Notes: generated by a model from the letters alone, not told the origin. Positions 10,216 to 21,900 are shown, counted from the stretch's first letter. The stretch: 64,000 bases of DNA from Rhynchopus sp. YZ270_cl-10 (GCA_964035575.1 OZ037901.1:496001-560000), one strand, 5' to 3'. Made by a program: numbers and translations.

Positions 10216-10725
10216 GTGCGATCTAACAATACTCTGAGACTTGCAGATGACCACATCACCATACACCTTCAATTCCTCCAAAATATGTGCCAGACCAAAG
10301 AGCCTCATATTCTTTCCGGGATGCGCCGTGCTGTGCGTATCCCAGCACCTTCGGGTGACATAGAGTACAGAACGCACAGATGGGTGCTTTTCGATCCAAA
10401 GAAAATACAGCCCCTGTTCTCATTAACCAATGAAGTATCCTCCAGGGTCAAGGACAGTTCTGATACTCATCCCATTGAGGTGTTTTGTTTAGAGTTAAAC
10501 CTTTGTTTCGCAACCACCAGGAATGATTACATTAGACGCACAGAGCGGCACATCCATGCCGTTCCTCGACCCCCCCCCCCCTTCAGGAGGGACTGAAGAT
10601 CCATGCGATCTAACAACACTCTGAGACTTGCAGATGACCTCCCTACCACGCCTTCCACTCTCCACCTCCCTCAACCCTCCCTATTCTCCCCCCAGGTCAG
10701 GACCTTTCTTGTCCACGGATACCTA
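10216..10725. other. Duplicated flank and upstream region of the FHA/SNF2 gene
   Basis: Contains the rest of duplicated copy A (10219-10521) and all of copy B (10522-10640). A pyrimidine-rich stretch ends in CCCCCCAG at 10695, a good 3' splice site. It is probably the end of a 5' intron, so one or more upstream exons may lie here or before the transposon. I could not define them. Confidence 0.5.
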
Positions 10726-13700
10726 ATGGACAGGGTTGGTTCAGTTTACACAGCACAGCTTTTGCTTGTCGATAGAGGGAGTCCTCGGCACGTTTACCCG
10801 AAGCTCATTGACTTGGTGGCAGCCTTCAAGGCGAAGGGGGGAGATGAACTGATCTTGGGCCGCTCGCATGACTGTGCGGACATTGTGCTGCCCACAGGCG
10901 AGATCCCTCAGGAGGAGCCCGAGCTCTCCAGCACATCGCGCTGCCACTGCAAGATACGCCGTACCCTTTCCACTGACGGCAGCTACACACTCACCATCGA
11001 GGACTGCAACAGCCTCAACGGCACTTTCCACAACTGGATCAAGCTTGGCGCTGGAGCAACGCCTCTTCTCTCAGACGACTTCATCTGCTTTGGGGGTGGC
11101 TCCAACCTGCAATGTGGTGACAAGCTTGAATCTCTAAAACTGGAAGACCGCCCGAAGGGCTACCACATGCCGGTCTCCTACCGGCTATCACAGTCCTTCA
11201 CTCATGGGACAGAGGGAAAGATTCAGTTTGGTGCAGTGACAGAAGAGCAGTACTCGCAGGTCTCTGTGCGGTCGTTCTCTGCGCGTATGGAGCAGATGCA
11301 GGCGGAGGGTGACGATGTGTTGGCACCGTGCAGTGCGAACCCTGCGGAGGGGTCGCTCTTTGTTGATGACGTGCCGGCAGGGATAACGACAGTGCCGCCT
11401 ACCGCTTCGCTCTCGACTGATTCACCTCTCAAAGCCACCACACCTTCACCACGACAGAAACCAGCCGCAAAGTCTCCAGTCACCCCTGAGGCTGCCCCCG
11501 GTAGCCAACCCGCCCTCTCTCTGCGAAAGGGCATGCTCCCCCCCGTACACCGCCCGGTCCGTCAGCCACAGACCGAAACCACCCCGCTGGCCACCCCAGG
11601 TAGTGCAGGTTCCCAACCCCGATCGGGGTCTCCGCGAAAAGGGAAGCGTAAGGGAAGACAGCTCCTCAAGGTGACGGAGGAAGACTGTTTGTTCCCTTCG
11701 AGCAGTGTGCAGAGCCATAACAAAGGGGAGAAGGCGAGGGCAAGCAGTGGGGACATCACCGCAGCGGTCCCTTCTCCTTCTCCTGCGAAGCCGGAGAGTG
11801 TGCCTTCGATTCCAATGGAAAGCGAGGAGAAGCCTCTGCTCACCCCTGTGGAGGTGTACGACTTCAACATTGGCTTGGACAGGAGTGAGTTGCTGTCGCA
11901 GTCTCAAAAGGAGAACGGTTCGCAGGCGGTGCTGCAAAGTTCGATCAAGCCGAACCCTATCACACCGAAGAAGGGAATAAAGCGGGGGGCAGCCGAGGCA
12001 TTGTCAGAACAGGGGGAGCAGAAGAAGCGCTCAGTGGTGGCAACGGAGGTGGCGAAGGCTGTGAAGCCAACCGAATCGAAATCACCAAAGACCCCAAACG
12101 ACCGGAAAAGAATGAGTGTCGATATGGATGACGCTGCAAGCCCTACCCCGGTTACGTCAGAGGTGGCGAAGAAGCCTGCACCAAAGCCGCAAGCGAAACC
12201 ATCAAAAAGACAGCGCAAGACAACAACGCCTGCGGCAAAGGGGTTGACAGGGGCGCGTGCAGCAAGGGCATTGGCGAATGGGTTGCCAAGCTTTAGGTCA
12301 GGGTTTGACATCATGTGTGCGGAACAGCTTGAAGTAGCACGGAATAATCAGACCACAGTGCGCAGGCCGACGTTGGTGCGTAAGTGGCGTGACCTTGATG
12401 TCGCGGGTAAACGTGATTATGAGAACCGTGCTGCGGCAGAAAAGGCAGAGATGCTCGCAGCCCACCCTGAGCTCGCACTTCTGAACCCAAATCAAGAAGA
12501 CGAGGAGTCGCGATTGCTGGCATTGGATGGGGGGAAGAGTGGCCAGGGGGGGAAGTTTGGCAGGGAGGAGGTATGTTCGTGTGAGGAAAAGGCTTTGTGT
12601 GGTAAGCCAGGCGTTTTACGTTCCAGGGGTTTTGTGGGCATTAGTGGTTTTTGGGCTTCGAGCACTTCTTTCACGGACGCCTTCTAGACATACCCTTCCC
12701 CCGCGTCTGTGGTTCCACTGAAATAGGGGAGGCTTCTCCAGTCTGGCTGAATCCGTGGCTCGACGCCGGAGTTCCGCCTTGTACTCCTTCTTGAAGCGTG
12801 AGCGCTTCAAAAAGGAGTACAAGGCGGAACTACCTCCAGCTCCAGTATTTTTTTTTGGTTTTACGGTACAATGATTACAATATTTCAAAAAAAAAATCAA
12901 AATGAAACCAAACCTCAGGGACGTGCACGTATGAGAGCTGCCCGCGCAAAGCTTTTCGAAGATCTCGACACAAGGTACCCCCTCCCACCCCTCCCCTCCT
13001 TGGCTCCTCTATTTGGACTCAATAGCTGATGAACTCAACTTAACTTCCACAACCACACAAGATTTTAGATACCACACCATACCAACCCTTTTGCAAACCA
13101 ACACAAATCCAACCATTACGACCAAGAAAAACTACTACATACCTTAGAATCATAAATATCATTCCCTCAAAACCTATGATTTTTTCCTTCTCATTTTTCC
13201 TCTAATTTTCAGCGAGCTTCAGACCCGCACCGCGCTGTCCGAAGCGGAACGTGGTGGGAGGGAGCCTGCACTGGAGCAGCGGAGTGATGCGACTGGGGAG
13301 AGTGGCGATGCGTCTTTGGGTGGGGATTTGTACTGCATTGATAATACAAACCTGACGAATCTTGCGTCCCGGGCAGCAGGCGCAGCACAGCGACAGGCTA
13401 CAGAAGCTGCAGCCAGGTTCGGCACCGCCACCACCACCCCTGCTGCAACCACTGCCCTCTCGGAACGCCTTCTCGGAACCTCCGCCTCTCATACCCTGGT
13501 ACTCCCTAAGAACCTCGCGGAGCTGCTCAAACGCCACCAAATCAAAGGAGTGCAGTTTCTTTGGAAGAACCTCGTCTCACTCCCCTCCCTCACAGAGTCG
13601 GGCACGACCGCAAATGGTTGCATCGTGGCGCACGGCATGGGGTTGGGTAAGACCCTCACAACAATCACCTTCACGCTAATGTGGGAGAAGGTGACAAAAC

Positions 13701-15901
13701 AGAAGCATACTGTGGTGGTTGCACCGAAGAGCACGTTGCGGCAGTGGGGGAAGGAGTTTGAGGATTGGTGCGACGCCTCGAGACAGGTGTGTCCTGCGGT
13801 GCACATTGTGGAAGGTGCGAAGAAGCATGCACACTTGGTGACCACGTGGGGTGAGGATGGGGGGGTGCTGTTGCTATCCTATGCAATGGTGGTGCGTCTG
13901 ATAGGTAACAAAGTAGGTGCCGCATCGCCTTCTAATGCCAATGCTTCTCCTCATTCCCCAAAGTCTCGGAAAGATGACGATCGTGAAGAAGAAAGAGAAG
14001 CCGAAAAGGTAATCCGCGCCTCGCAGTTCATCGACGAAGCTGAAGAAGCGGAACAGCTTGAAGTGGAAAAAGCGGCAAAGGAAAAGAAAGATACACCCGA
14101 AAACATTGAAATGCTGCAACGTATCAGCGAACTGCTTACCACCAAAACCACGCTTCTCGTTGTAGATGAAGGACATAAGATTAGTTCACCGAACTCCGCG
14201 TTGACACGCAACCTATCCCAAATTACCACCATGAACCGCGTGGTTCTGACAGGTACGCCAATGCAGAATAGCATAAAACAGTACTATGCAATGCTTGATT
14301 TTGTCCGCCCAGATGCTTGGGGATACCAAGAGCTAACCGATCTGTATCAACGTGCCGCAAATGATCCTGTTGCTCGAGTGGAGTTGGCGCATTCCATGAA
14401 AGGGTTTATCCAGCGCTACGACTGCTCGCTTCTGCGTGAAGAGCTGCCACCTCTTACGGAGTACGTCATATATGTGAAGCCTTCGAATCTGCAGAGACAG
14501 TTGTATTCGGAAATTATGTTGTCAGCAGGGGGTGACACGACGGCAAAGGTGAAGCAGAGCAAGGCGCTGTCTCTCGGATCGACCTTTTTGAAGTTGTGCG
14601 CGCACACCAATTTGGCGAAGGAGTTCTGCATGGCGAAGGGGGTGAAGTCTTTGGAGGAGCAGATCCGCACTGCAGTCCCGGCGGAAGAGGAGAACGACCC
14701 CTTTGCGATTTCGCACGACAAACGCGAGCAGCTTCGCAAAGGGAAGGTGCTGTACTCAGAGTCTGGCAAAGACTTTTCTTGGGCGCTTCCTCTCTTCCGT
14801 GACGACTATATCGCGCGGGTTGACAAAAACCAGGCCCTAAGGGACAACCCTAAGACCGAGGTACTCCTCAACATTATCCAACAAGCCACCGCTATGGGAG
14901 AGAAAATCGCAGTCTTCAGTGAAAGTACTGCGATGCTAGACGTGATTGAAACGTGCTTGCCTCTCATTGATCCTCCTAAAGCGCGGAATTCTGCGAAGAA
15001 GGGGAGAAGGTCGAGGGCCCCGCAGCTGCAGTGGAGGAGGGGGACGGAGTACCATCGGTTGGATGGGTCGTCTACAGCGGCGAAGCGGGCTGCGATGTGT
15101 GAGGACTTCAATGCGGCGAAGTCGCGGTCCTGTCTGTTCTTGGTGTCCACCAGGGCGGGAGGGCTTGGTATCAACCTCGTAGGCGCGACCAGGGTAGCCA
15201 TCTACGGAGTGGGGTGGAACGCTCAGTCGGATCTGCAGGCGATCTACCGGACCTACCGTTATGGACAGTCGAAGCCGGTGACCGTGTACCGTTTGGTTGT
15301 GCAGGGCACCATTGAGCAGACGATCTTCGCACGAACCGTCGCAAAGCTGCGAATGTCAATGAACTTCGTGGACGACAAATGGTCGCGGACGGACCTCAAA
15401 TCATTCGACGCAGTTCCGCCAACGGATTGGTCGTACCATGCTGCGCGAGATGAGGTCCTGCAGAGTGTGCATGAAGAGCTTAAAGGGAATATCCACTCTG
15501 TTTTATTGCACGACTCTCTGAAGGTTGCACTTGACGCTGTCGAGGAGGATGAGGACAGCGACGACTCCAGTGAACCGGTGAACATCGTCATCCACGACAG
15601 CGACGCAGAAGAGGGTGACGAGCAAGGGGAAGAGGCAGGGGTCAGCCCCGAGCTGCTCGGTGACGTTCCTATGGAGCCTGTCAACGCCTCCGTGGACACA
15701 GCTGGTGAAGGACGTGCCATGAGCATCGACTTTGCAAACTACACAGAAGAAGAAGGTGTCGAGCCCCTGCACCTGCCAGGTGTCTCCGACCTGGCGCAAG
15801 ATGTACCCCAAGATGTGCAGATGCAAGGCAATGACGATGAAAGCTCTGCTGCAACCCAGCACTTCTCCTTTGCCCACTCTTCTGATAGCGATAGTGACTA
15901 A
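10726..15901 (+). CDS. FHA + HMG-box-like + SNF2 ATPase (ATRX/RAD54L2-like chromatin remodeller)
   Basis: Exons 10726-12570, 12919-12974 and 13213-15901 join in phase (0, then 2) to about 1,529 residues. Start: first ATG after the splice acceptor at 10695; the frame is open from 10696, so an upstream exon could add residues. Residues ~40-125 form an FHA phosphothreonine-binding domain (LILGRS, SRCHCKI, SLNGTF). A basic, proline-rich region follows, then an HMG-box-like segment (~520-580). The SNF2 core has HGMGLGKT (~774), VVDEGHKI (~952), LTGTPMQNS, STRAGGLGIN (~1279) and YRTYRYGQ (~1308). DEGH rather than DEAH, and a charged insertion before it, are typical of the ATRX/RAD54L2 group. The tail is acidic. 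It should be a nuclear ATP-dependent DNA translocase acting on chromatin. The domain fusion rests on splice phase alone; two adjacent genes are the alternative. Confidence 0.8.
12771..12830. repeat. Near-perfect 27-bp-arm hairpin in intron 1
   Basis: GTTCCGCCTTGTACTCCTTC... (12771-12797) pairs with 12804-12830 at 26 of 27 positions around a 6-base loop. The right arm reads RFKKEYKAELPPAP in one frame. With an AG just before 12803 and a GT at 12845 it would make a 42-nt in-phase microexon, so an inverted copy of a small exon is one reading. Confidence 0.75.
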
Positions 15902-16035
15902 AAGTGAGTTGTAGTTTTTTTTTCTCTTTTGTGGAGCTTTTTGATTCCTGCAGCAGAAGCCACCTCTTTGGTGTGATTCTGTCTATATGTTTGTCAAAAA
16001 AGAAGGCTGAGGTCAATATTGAGTGGCATATCTTA

Positions 16036-16080
16036 GTTACCTGCTTTGATGGGTACTTAGGCGATTGTCGACACAACAAC
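16036..16080 (+). repeat. M6 hairpin-tail module
   Basis: ACCT (16039-16042) can pair with GGGT (16051-16054), followed by ACTTAGGCGATTGTCGACAC and AACAAC. Short stem but conserved tail. Confidence 0.45.
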
Positions 16081-16810
16081 AAAAAAAAGAAAACAACGAG
16101 ACAAGCGTTCCTATCCAACGCTGTCGTCACAGGATGAAAAAAAAGGAACCCCAAAAAAACAAAAAAAAAAAAAAAATGCTTCCCCCTCCCTCCCCTCTCC
16201 TCCCTGTTCGGGCATTTTGCGCAAACAAATCTCCATTTGCGTTATCGACTCGGATTATCGTTATTTAGATGATTTTTTTTTGACCACTTTTCTTCCCCCC
16301 CTGCCCCCTTTTTTTAGGCTTTTAAAAAGGAGACGTATAAAACAAAAACTAGGAGAGGGAGGGAGGGGGGGAAGCCCCCTCCAGCATTTGACACAATGTG
16401 AAGGAAGGAACTCTATTCTTCTGGGTGTTGAGGGGGGGGGAGGGAGTGGACAGTGTGTGTTAGCAGTATTTTATCAGCAAAAAGGGCAGGATGGGGGGGG
16501 AGGAAAATAAATAAAAAAACAGTCAAAATAAAAAGACGATTTTCTCGCAATGACGCAAAAAAAAAAAACCACGAAATGAATGTTGACAGCATGATTGGTC
16601 ATACACCAAGGGTAAACTATTATGAGAGTGCTTTGTATTTAAAGCCACATTTTTTCCCCCTCTCTTTTGTGCCAGAAAGTTGAAAGTTTTTATGAAAACT
16701 TGAGGAATGCAAGAACAGAAGGACTTTTTTCTTCTTTCATTATACCTTCTATTCAGTAGAATAGTTAGTATATGAAACAATTCTTTCATATGCTATCAAT
16801 TTATTGATTG

Positions 16811-16887
16811 CATATGTCACAGTCCATAAACCCACCCCCCTAAAAGGTATCCTTTTAGGGGGGCGGGTTTATGGACTGTACCATATG
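16811..16887. mobile_element. Minimal hairpin MITE, 77 bp
   Basis: Arms 16819-16847 and 16851-16879 pair at 28 of 29 positions around the loop TAT, from ACAGTCCATAAACCC inward to CCTAAAAGG. CATATG stands on both sides (16811-16816, 16882-16887) and may be a 6-bp target duplication. Nothing coding. Confidence 0.65.
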
Positions 16888-17065
16888 TTGAAATACTCTT
16901 CTTCTTCTTCTTCCAATACATACTCCACTCTCTCATGCGAAGAAGGAGTGCATGGCACCACCTTCACACCGCTTTCTTGAATAGAAGGCAAATTGTCTTT
17001 ACTTTTCCCTTTGCAACACCCTGGGTATAATCCTGAGGCGGCCCGTCGCCACCCCTTTAAAAAAA

Positions 17066-17121
17066 AATAGTGGAGTTCATCCTCGGGTGTCTACACTAAT
17101 ACAACCAAGTTTTCAAGCAAA
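17066..17121 (+). repeat. M5 module
   Basis: TAGTGGAGTTCATCCTCGGG then TGTCTACACTAATACAACCA and AGTTTTCAA with an A-rich end. CATC and GGTG can form a small hairpin. Other copies: 32361-32418, 33963-34020, 57351-57421, a diverged one at 23278-23335, and the copy split by element 1. Confidence 0.65.
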
Positions 17122-17140
17122 AAAATGATAAAGTAGTACA

Positions 17141-17177
17141 GACCCTGCCCAAAGTGGGCTCTGAGGCGATTGCCGAC
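17141..17177 (+). repeat. M6 hairpin-tail module
   Basis: GCCCA (17147-17151) pairs with TGGGC (17155-17159) around AAG; the tail is GAGGCGATTGCCGACACAAC. It follows an M5 module directly, so M5 and M6 may be two halves of one repeat here. Confidence 0.5.
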
Positions 17178-17907
17178 ACAACAATGTTAAAGTGATAGCT
17201 CAAAAAACCCCCTTTCTCTTTTTTATCTCATACAGCACGAAAAAGGGGGGGCGTTCCGCTCCCTTTCCTTTTGTGTTGGTTTTGGTCGAAACGTGGTGAA
17301 ATTTATGTTATTGTATGAATAGTGAGGCGTTTGCGCTTTCTTCAACACCTCTCTTTATTCTGTGTATCTGTGCACTCAGGAAAGATGCATCATTCGCGGT
17401 CCATCTTTTACTACCCCGTGTCCCTTCGTTCACGGTGCTAAGATAGGGGGGGGGCGCTGTGCTGTTGGGTTCAGCAAAAAATTTTCCCCGGGGAGAACGA
17501 AGAACAATAAAAAACAACCATTTTTCCTTTACCCCCCACAGTCTCGCTGTCTCTCACCTTTTTTTTAAAATTTTTTATAAATGTGTGCCCCAAAACAGTG
17601 TCTCTCACCTTCAGTTTTTCCCTTCCTTTTATTATTTTTTTGAACAAAAAGCCTCTCTCAGATTTCTGAAAACAAAAAAAACTTTGCTTTTTTTTACCTT
17701 CACTCTTCACTCTCAAACACCCCCCCTTCTCTCCCAGCTACATCCTAACAGAAAAAAAACAGAGTGTTGATAAGATAACACGCTATCTCCTCTCTCCTAA
17801 CACAGCCAAAAATTGGCAGATATAAAAAAACTCCCTCAACCGCTTTTTTTTTTTGTGGGTGAGCACAGAGAGGCTTAACCCCCCCTCCTTCACCTCTTTT
17901 TTATACG

Positions 17908-18453
17908 ATGAGTTTCATGAAGTCTCGTCTCATGGCGGCTGCCAATAAGAAGGAGGCACCCAAACAGCCGCCACCGTTGCCACAGAAGAGGAAGGATGCG
18001 ACGATGGTTACCCCAGTGCGTACGCTGAAGGAGGATGCGAAGGATGTAGCAAAAAACCGAGTCCCAAGTGCAGTCCAGAAAGCTGCAGCGCAAAAGAAAG
18101 GCTTGCCTTCGTTCAAGGTTTCCGCAGAGAGATCTGCTCCTCAAGGGGGTTGGGATAATATTTCGGGGATTAAGCGGGGGGTGGAAGGTGGGGGGGAGAG
18201 AGGTGGAGGAGGTGGGCCTGCAAAGCGACGTAGAATCGCGGAGGCTCCCACTGCTGTGCCCAGTGTGAAGTCGGGTGCAGCTGGTGTTGCAAAGCGGTTT
18301 ATTCCCCCAGTCCCAACCTCCGTCGAACCCTTAGCAGAACCCCCAACAGACGCAACCTTCGACCACAGCTGTACCGTTTCCATGGCCCTCCTCGAGTCGA
18401 TGTGGGGATCAGATAGTCCCAAAAAAAAGCCCACTCAACGAAGGGCAAGATGA
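17908..18453 (+). CDS. Small basic protein, probably nuclear, unknown function
   Basis: A 181-codon single-exon frame starting at an ATG after a long pyrimidine-rich leader. It is rich in Lys, Arg, Pro, Ala and Gly, starts MSFMKSRLMAAANKKE, and carries a monopartite-type nuclear signal (PAKRRRI) after a glycine run. The C-terminal part has a short hydrophobic patch (TVSMALLESMWG) and ends KKKPTQRRAR. No known domain was recognised. Codon use resembles its neighbours. It lies on the same strand as both neighbours, with a structured repeat directly after its stop. A first or last exon of something longer cannot be excluded. Confidence 0.6.
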   Translation: MSFMKSRLMAAANKKEAPKQPPPLPQKRKDATMVTPVRTLKEDAKDVAKNRVPSAVQKAAAQKKGLPSFKVSAERSAPQGGWDNISGIKRGVEGGGERGGGGGPAKRRRIAEAPTAVPSVKSGAAGVAKRFIPPVPTSVEPLAEPPTDATFDHSCTVSMALLESMWGSDSPKKKPTQRRAR

Positions 18454-18467
18454 AAATTTTTTTGTCA

Positions 18468-18640
18468 CCTCATGAAATGAAGGAGGAAAATAGAAACAAC
18501 GCACTTTGAACACACTTTGCGGTTCTAGGGACGAACCGCGCTGCAGAAGCCACTCCTCACCAAACAGGTCGAGGTGTGTGCGTTTCACCACAACCTGTCT
18601 CCCATGGGTTTTATCGTGTCATTAATGTTAAGTTTCTATT
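18468..18640 (+). repeat. ~165-bp structured repeat, copy 2
   Basis: Starts 15 bases after the stop of the preceding gene. Its outer stem is AAAATAGAAAC/GTTTCTATTTT and its inner hairpin GCGGTTC/GAACCGC. It matches copy 1 in element 2 (8735-8903) in opposite orientation. It could act as part of the 3' untranslated region. Confidence 0.6.
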
Positions 18641-18903
18641 TTTCTTTTCAAGTTGACTAAGCACAGAGACTTTAGGTTTATCTTATAAACTTCTCTTTCC
18701 CCTCCCTTCAAGGGGAAAAGCTTAGCTTTACTACCCAACGAAGTATATCTTTACTTTAAAATCCGGCATTTTTTTTAGACCATAGAAATGATAAAATCAA
18801 TGAACTTTGTTATAATTCTCTCCTCTCTCTCTCTCTCCCAACATTCATTCTTCAGGAAGTGGGGGTATTTTTCTTTTTCAAAAAAAAAGAAAAAGAAGAC
18901 AAA
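18641..18903 (+). promoter_or_regulatory. Upstream region with M1 hairpin and CT tract
   Basis: An M1 module (18653-18690, CTAAG/CTTTAG) lies 250 bp before the next start. A CT-repeat pyrimidine tract then ends TTCTTCAG at 18855, a good splice acceptor 48 bp upstream of the ATG. It fits a 5' untranslated intron or a trans-splice site; the sequence alone cannot tell which. Confidence 0.35.
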
Positions 18904-21900
18904 ATGGAGGGCAGCCCCGCAAACTACGGCGGCATGCCTGAGGTGTTCGAAGCCCTTCAGACCCCAAGCCCTGGTGGCAGCGCACCCACTGCTGCTGCAC
19001 CACTCTCCCCTCCTTCACCTTCATCTCATGGAAACTCCCTTTCTGAGTCCCCTGCGAGGGAGGTGTCGTATTCACCGTACAACGATGCGGAGGAGGTTCC
19101 TCATCCTTCTGGAGTGATTAGCCCTGGGACCCCCGAAGATGTTGCAAGAAGGAGACATGAGGCCGCATTTGACTTTGTAACGTGCGTTAAGGTAAAGCTT
19201 GCGTCAATTCGTTCTCGCGTTGTTCGTCTTGCATCAAGCGATGCACCATCAGCCATTCAAAGCGTATTAGAAGAAGAAGTAGAGGTAGGTACCTTATTAG
19301 ATGAAATCAACGCTTTGTCGCGCGCAATGCCAGAGGACAGAATTCTTGGAGAGCAGCTGTCGATTGCGAGGGAAGATGTCGAGGATTTGTTAGTGTTGGT
19401 CAGCAATGCGAGAAGTGCGCAGACATCCCATCAGGTGTCTCCCATCGCCTCCCCTCCTATGCAGACGGTGGACGCAGCGTCGCTCCTATCAGAAGATGTT
19501 GTGGTTAACGTTGCTGCCAGAATGGGAACCGATCTCCGCAATTTGCAGTCCTCTGTCCCCCGCTCTTGGTTCTCCGACCAATCCCCGCAGACAGCGCTCT
19601 CCGGGCTTGCCGCGTTGTTCTCCCCCATCTGGGGTGACGCCCCGCAGTGGCAGCATGCATACCTCTGGTCAGACGAAGCGCTCGCCTTCATCCTCCCACA
19701 TCAATACACCCCGAATATGTTGGTCGGTCCGATGGGAGGGCCGCCGCAGTTTTATCTTCAAGGAGAGTCGGAAATTGAGAGTCCACGGTCCTGTGGTTTG
19801 GTGTTGCAGCATCTACCTCCTCCAGTTGCGTCTTCGGAGAGGTCGCCGAGGTTTGGGTTGCAGACTCCGGTGCCTCCACCGGCGGCGGGGGCACCGGTTG
19901 CACCGGTTCCCATTCCGTCTCCTGTTGCAGTGTCTCCTCCAGCTCCGACGGTGGTGCCGATGTCTGTGCCTGCAGTGAGGACGCCGCCAAAGCAAGCATC
20001 GCCAGAGAGTTATGTGGAACCCCGTGGTGCGTCGATGGAGGCTGAAGATATGTTGGTTGTCATCCGTGTTGCGACGAGGTTGAACAGCGGAAGCGGTGCC
20101 TTGGTGAACTTCGAGCTTCCCATTCCAGAGTATTGGTTGCGCGAGACGGAGTCGGTGGGAGAGAAGCTCATTTCCTCCGCCCGCCTGGGAAGTCTTTTGA
20201 AACAGAACTGGCCAAACGCACCGTGTGAATGGCGTGCTGTCCCGCATTGGTGGCATCACGGTAGAGGAGGCTTTGTTCTTGAAGAGCCATACGACCTCAA
20301 AGCATTGGGTGCACAGCCACAGTTCTACCTTCTAGGAATTTGGGAAGATGATGAAAACAGCCCGAGAACACGAGGACTGCGTCTAGAAGAGTTGCCGCAG
20401 CCCCTTCGGGTGGGTGATGTGGAGAGGGACGCTGCTGCAGTCGCATCACCACCGGCAGAGCCGACGGAACCAAACTGGTTTGACCTCTTTTCGCTGTTCT
20501 ATCAAAAGCACAACCCCGCTAAGGTAGGCAACGTGCCCACCTTGCTGGAGAAGTACCGGCATGAGGAGAGACAGCTGTGGAATATGCTTCTCGACAAATA
20601 CAGCCTCACCGCAGACAACTGGGCAGCCTCGCCGAAGAGGCAGAGACAGCTTCCCCCTAGGGCAGTGTCACCTCCGGCTCCGGTGCAGACGCCACAGACG
20701 CAGAGTGCACAGAAGCGGCCGGGGAGCAGGGTGTCGACACCGCAAAGAGGAGGCAGTCCGCGTGCAGCGAGGACACCAGGGACGCCGCCGAAGAGGGGTT
20801 CAAGGGAGGTGGTGTCAAGGACTCCGCAGCGTTCTCCTGCAGGGCAGAGTGTGGTGGAGCAGAGCGTGCCGGTGGGTGTTGCGCACAATGTGGGTGTGAA
20901 TGTGGCGGCGGTGACGGCGGTAGGTGTGGCGGTGCCGCCAGTGCCGTATTCGGTGGATTGGGCGGCAAGGATAACAGACTTCTACACACAGTACAACCCC
21001 GGCAAGGTGCCAAAGGTGCCGCAGCTGCTGCGTCAGTTTGCTGGCGAAGAGGAGAACCTCTGGATTGCCCTGCAGAACCAGTACTGTCCGAATGCCGCGT
21101 TGCCGACCCCGGTGCCAGCGCCGCCGACTCCGGTAGCGCCGAGGGAGGTGGTGTCGCCACAGCAGCCAGTTGCTCCTGTTGTTGCCGCGAATGCGCAAGG
21201 TATGATGTCAGAACAAAAAAAAGCAGGGGGGCGGGTCACAAAGTTTTCAAAAAAAATCAAAAAAAAACCCAATATGGAGTATAGACCCTAGCCCCAAGTG
21301 GGTTCTTAGGCGATTATCGACATAACAATAACAACGAAAACAGCAGGTCCAAAGCAGAAGCCGCGTGGAAAGGTTGGTTCTGTCGCATCCCCATCGCGTT
21401 CGTCATCTGCAGGGACGGTTCCTCGGAGGTCGGTGCCGGTGAAGGAGAGGGAGGAGCCGGTGCCGGTGGTGCAGGCGCAGGCACGCAACCACTCATCGTT
21501 GCCAACGACTGCGCCGTTGACGATGTCGGCAGGGAGTCGCTCGACTTCGCGGACACAACAGCGCCCTCGGGCGACCACACCGAACAGTAGACGCGTGCAG
21601 AGTGCGGTGAGTCAAGCACCTCCGCCACCACCGCCACAGCGCAAGCCTGACGTCCCCAAGCGCACAACAACCCCTACCCACTCCCGCAGACCCTCCGAAG
21701 GAACCGGTGTGACCCAGCCCCGATGGACCTCCACCAACTCAGACAAGGTTGCTGAGGCAGCGCGAAAGCTGGAAAAGCGAAAACACCAGGCAGGCAACCC
21801 TTCTGGGAAGATCCCAAACTGGGGTGCCGTCCGGCCCCGCACCGAGGCAGGCAAACGGAAGGACCGCCCTACAGCGCATCTTAGCCACCCTTCTTCTTTC

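Larger units (their letters stand above)
7009..10216. mobile_element. DNA transposon with CACGGCGGGG tips, element 2
   Basis: Terminal inverted repeats of about 34 bp start CACGGCGGGGTCC and continue to GAGGGTCCGTAAA on both ends. TG is duplicated on each side (7007-7008, 10217-10218) and the uninterrupted copy at 10602-10612 shows a single TG. Length is 3,208 bp. It shares tips, the 4420-4551-type block and the GGGTACT satellite with element 1. No transposase frame is visible. The interior has a nested inverted-repeat unit in two direct copies, a ~165-bp repeat and a hairpin-dense stretch. Confidence 0.82.
15902..17907. other. Intergenic region between SNF2 gene and small basic protein
   Basis: No further gene supported. 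It holds M6 modules (16036-16080, 17141-17177), an M5 module (17066-17121), an M3-like fragment (17318-17352), a hairpin MITE (16811-16887), G-rich and A-rich runs, and an M1-like hairpin (17860-17879) about 30 bp before the next start codon. Confidence 0.55.

Noticed and set aside
13316-13318. A separate start for the SNF2 ATPase at a TTG
   Set aside because: Not an ATG; the frame is open upstream to a splice acceptor at 13212 and joins the FHA exons in phase.
18859-18903. Upstream GTG start for the five-exon gene
   Set aside because: Adds a poly-Phe/Lys leader from a homopolymer tract; the ATG at 18904 begins sequence of coding character.
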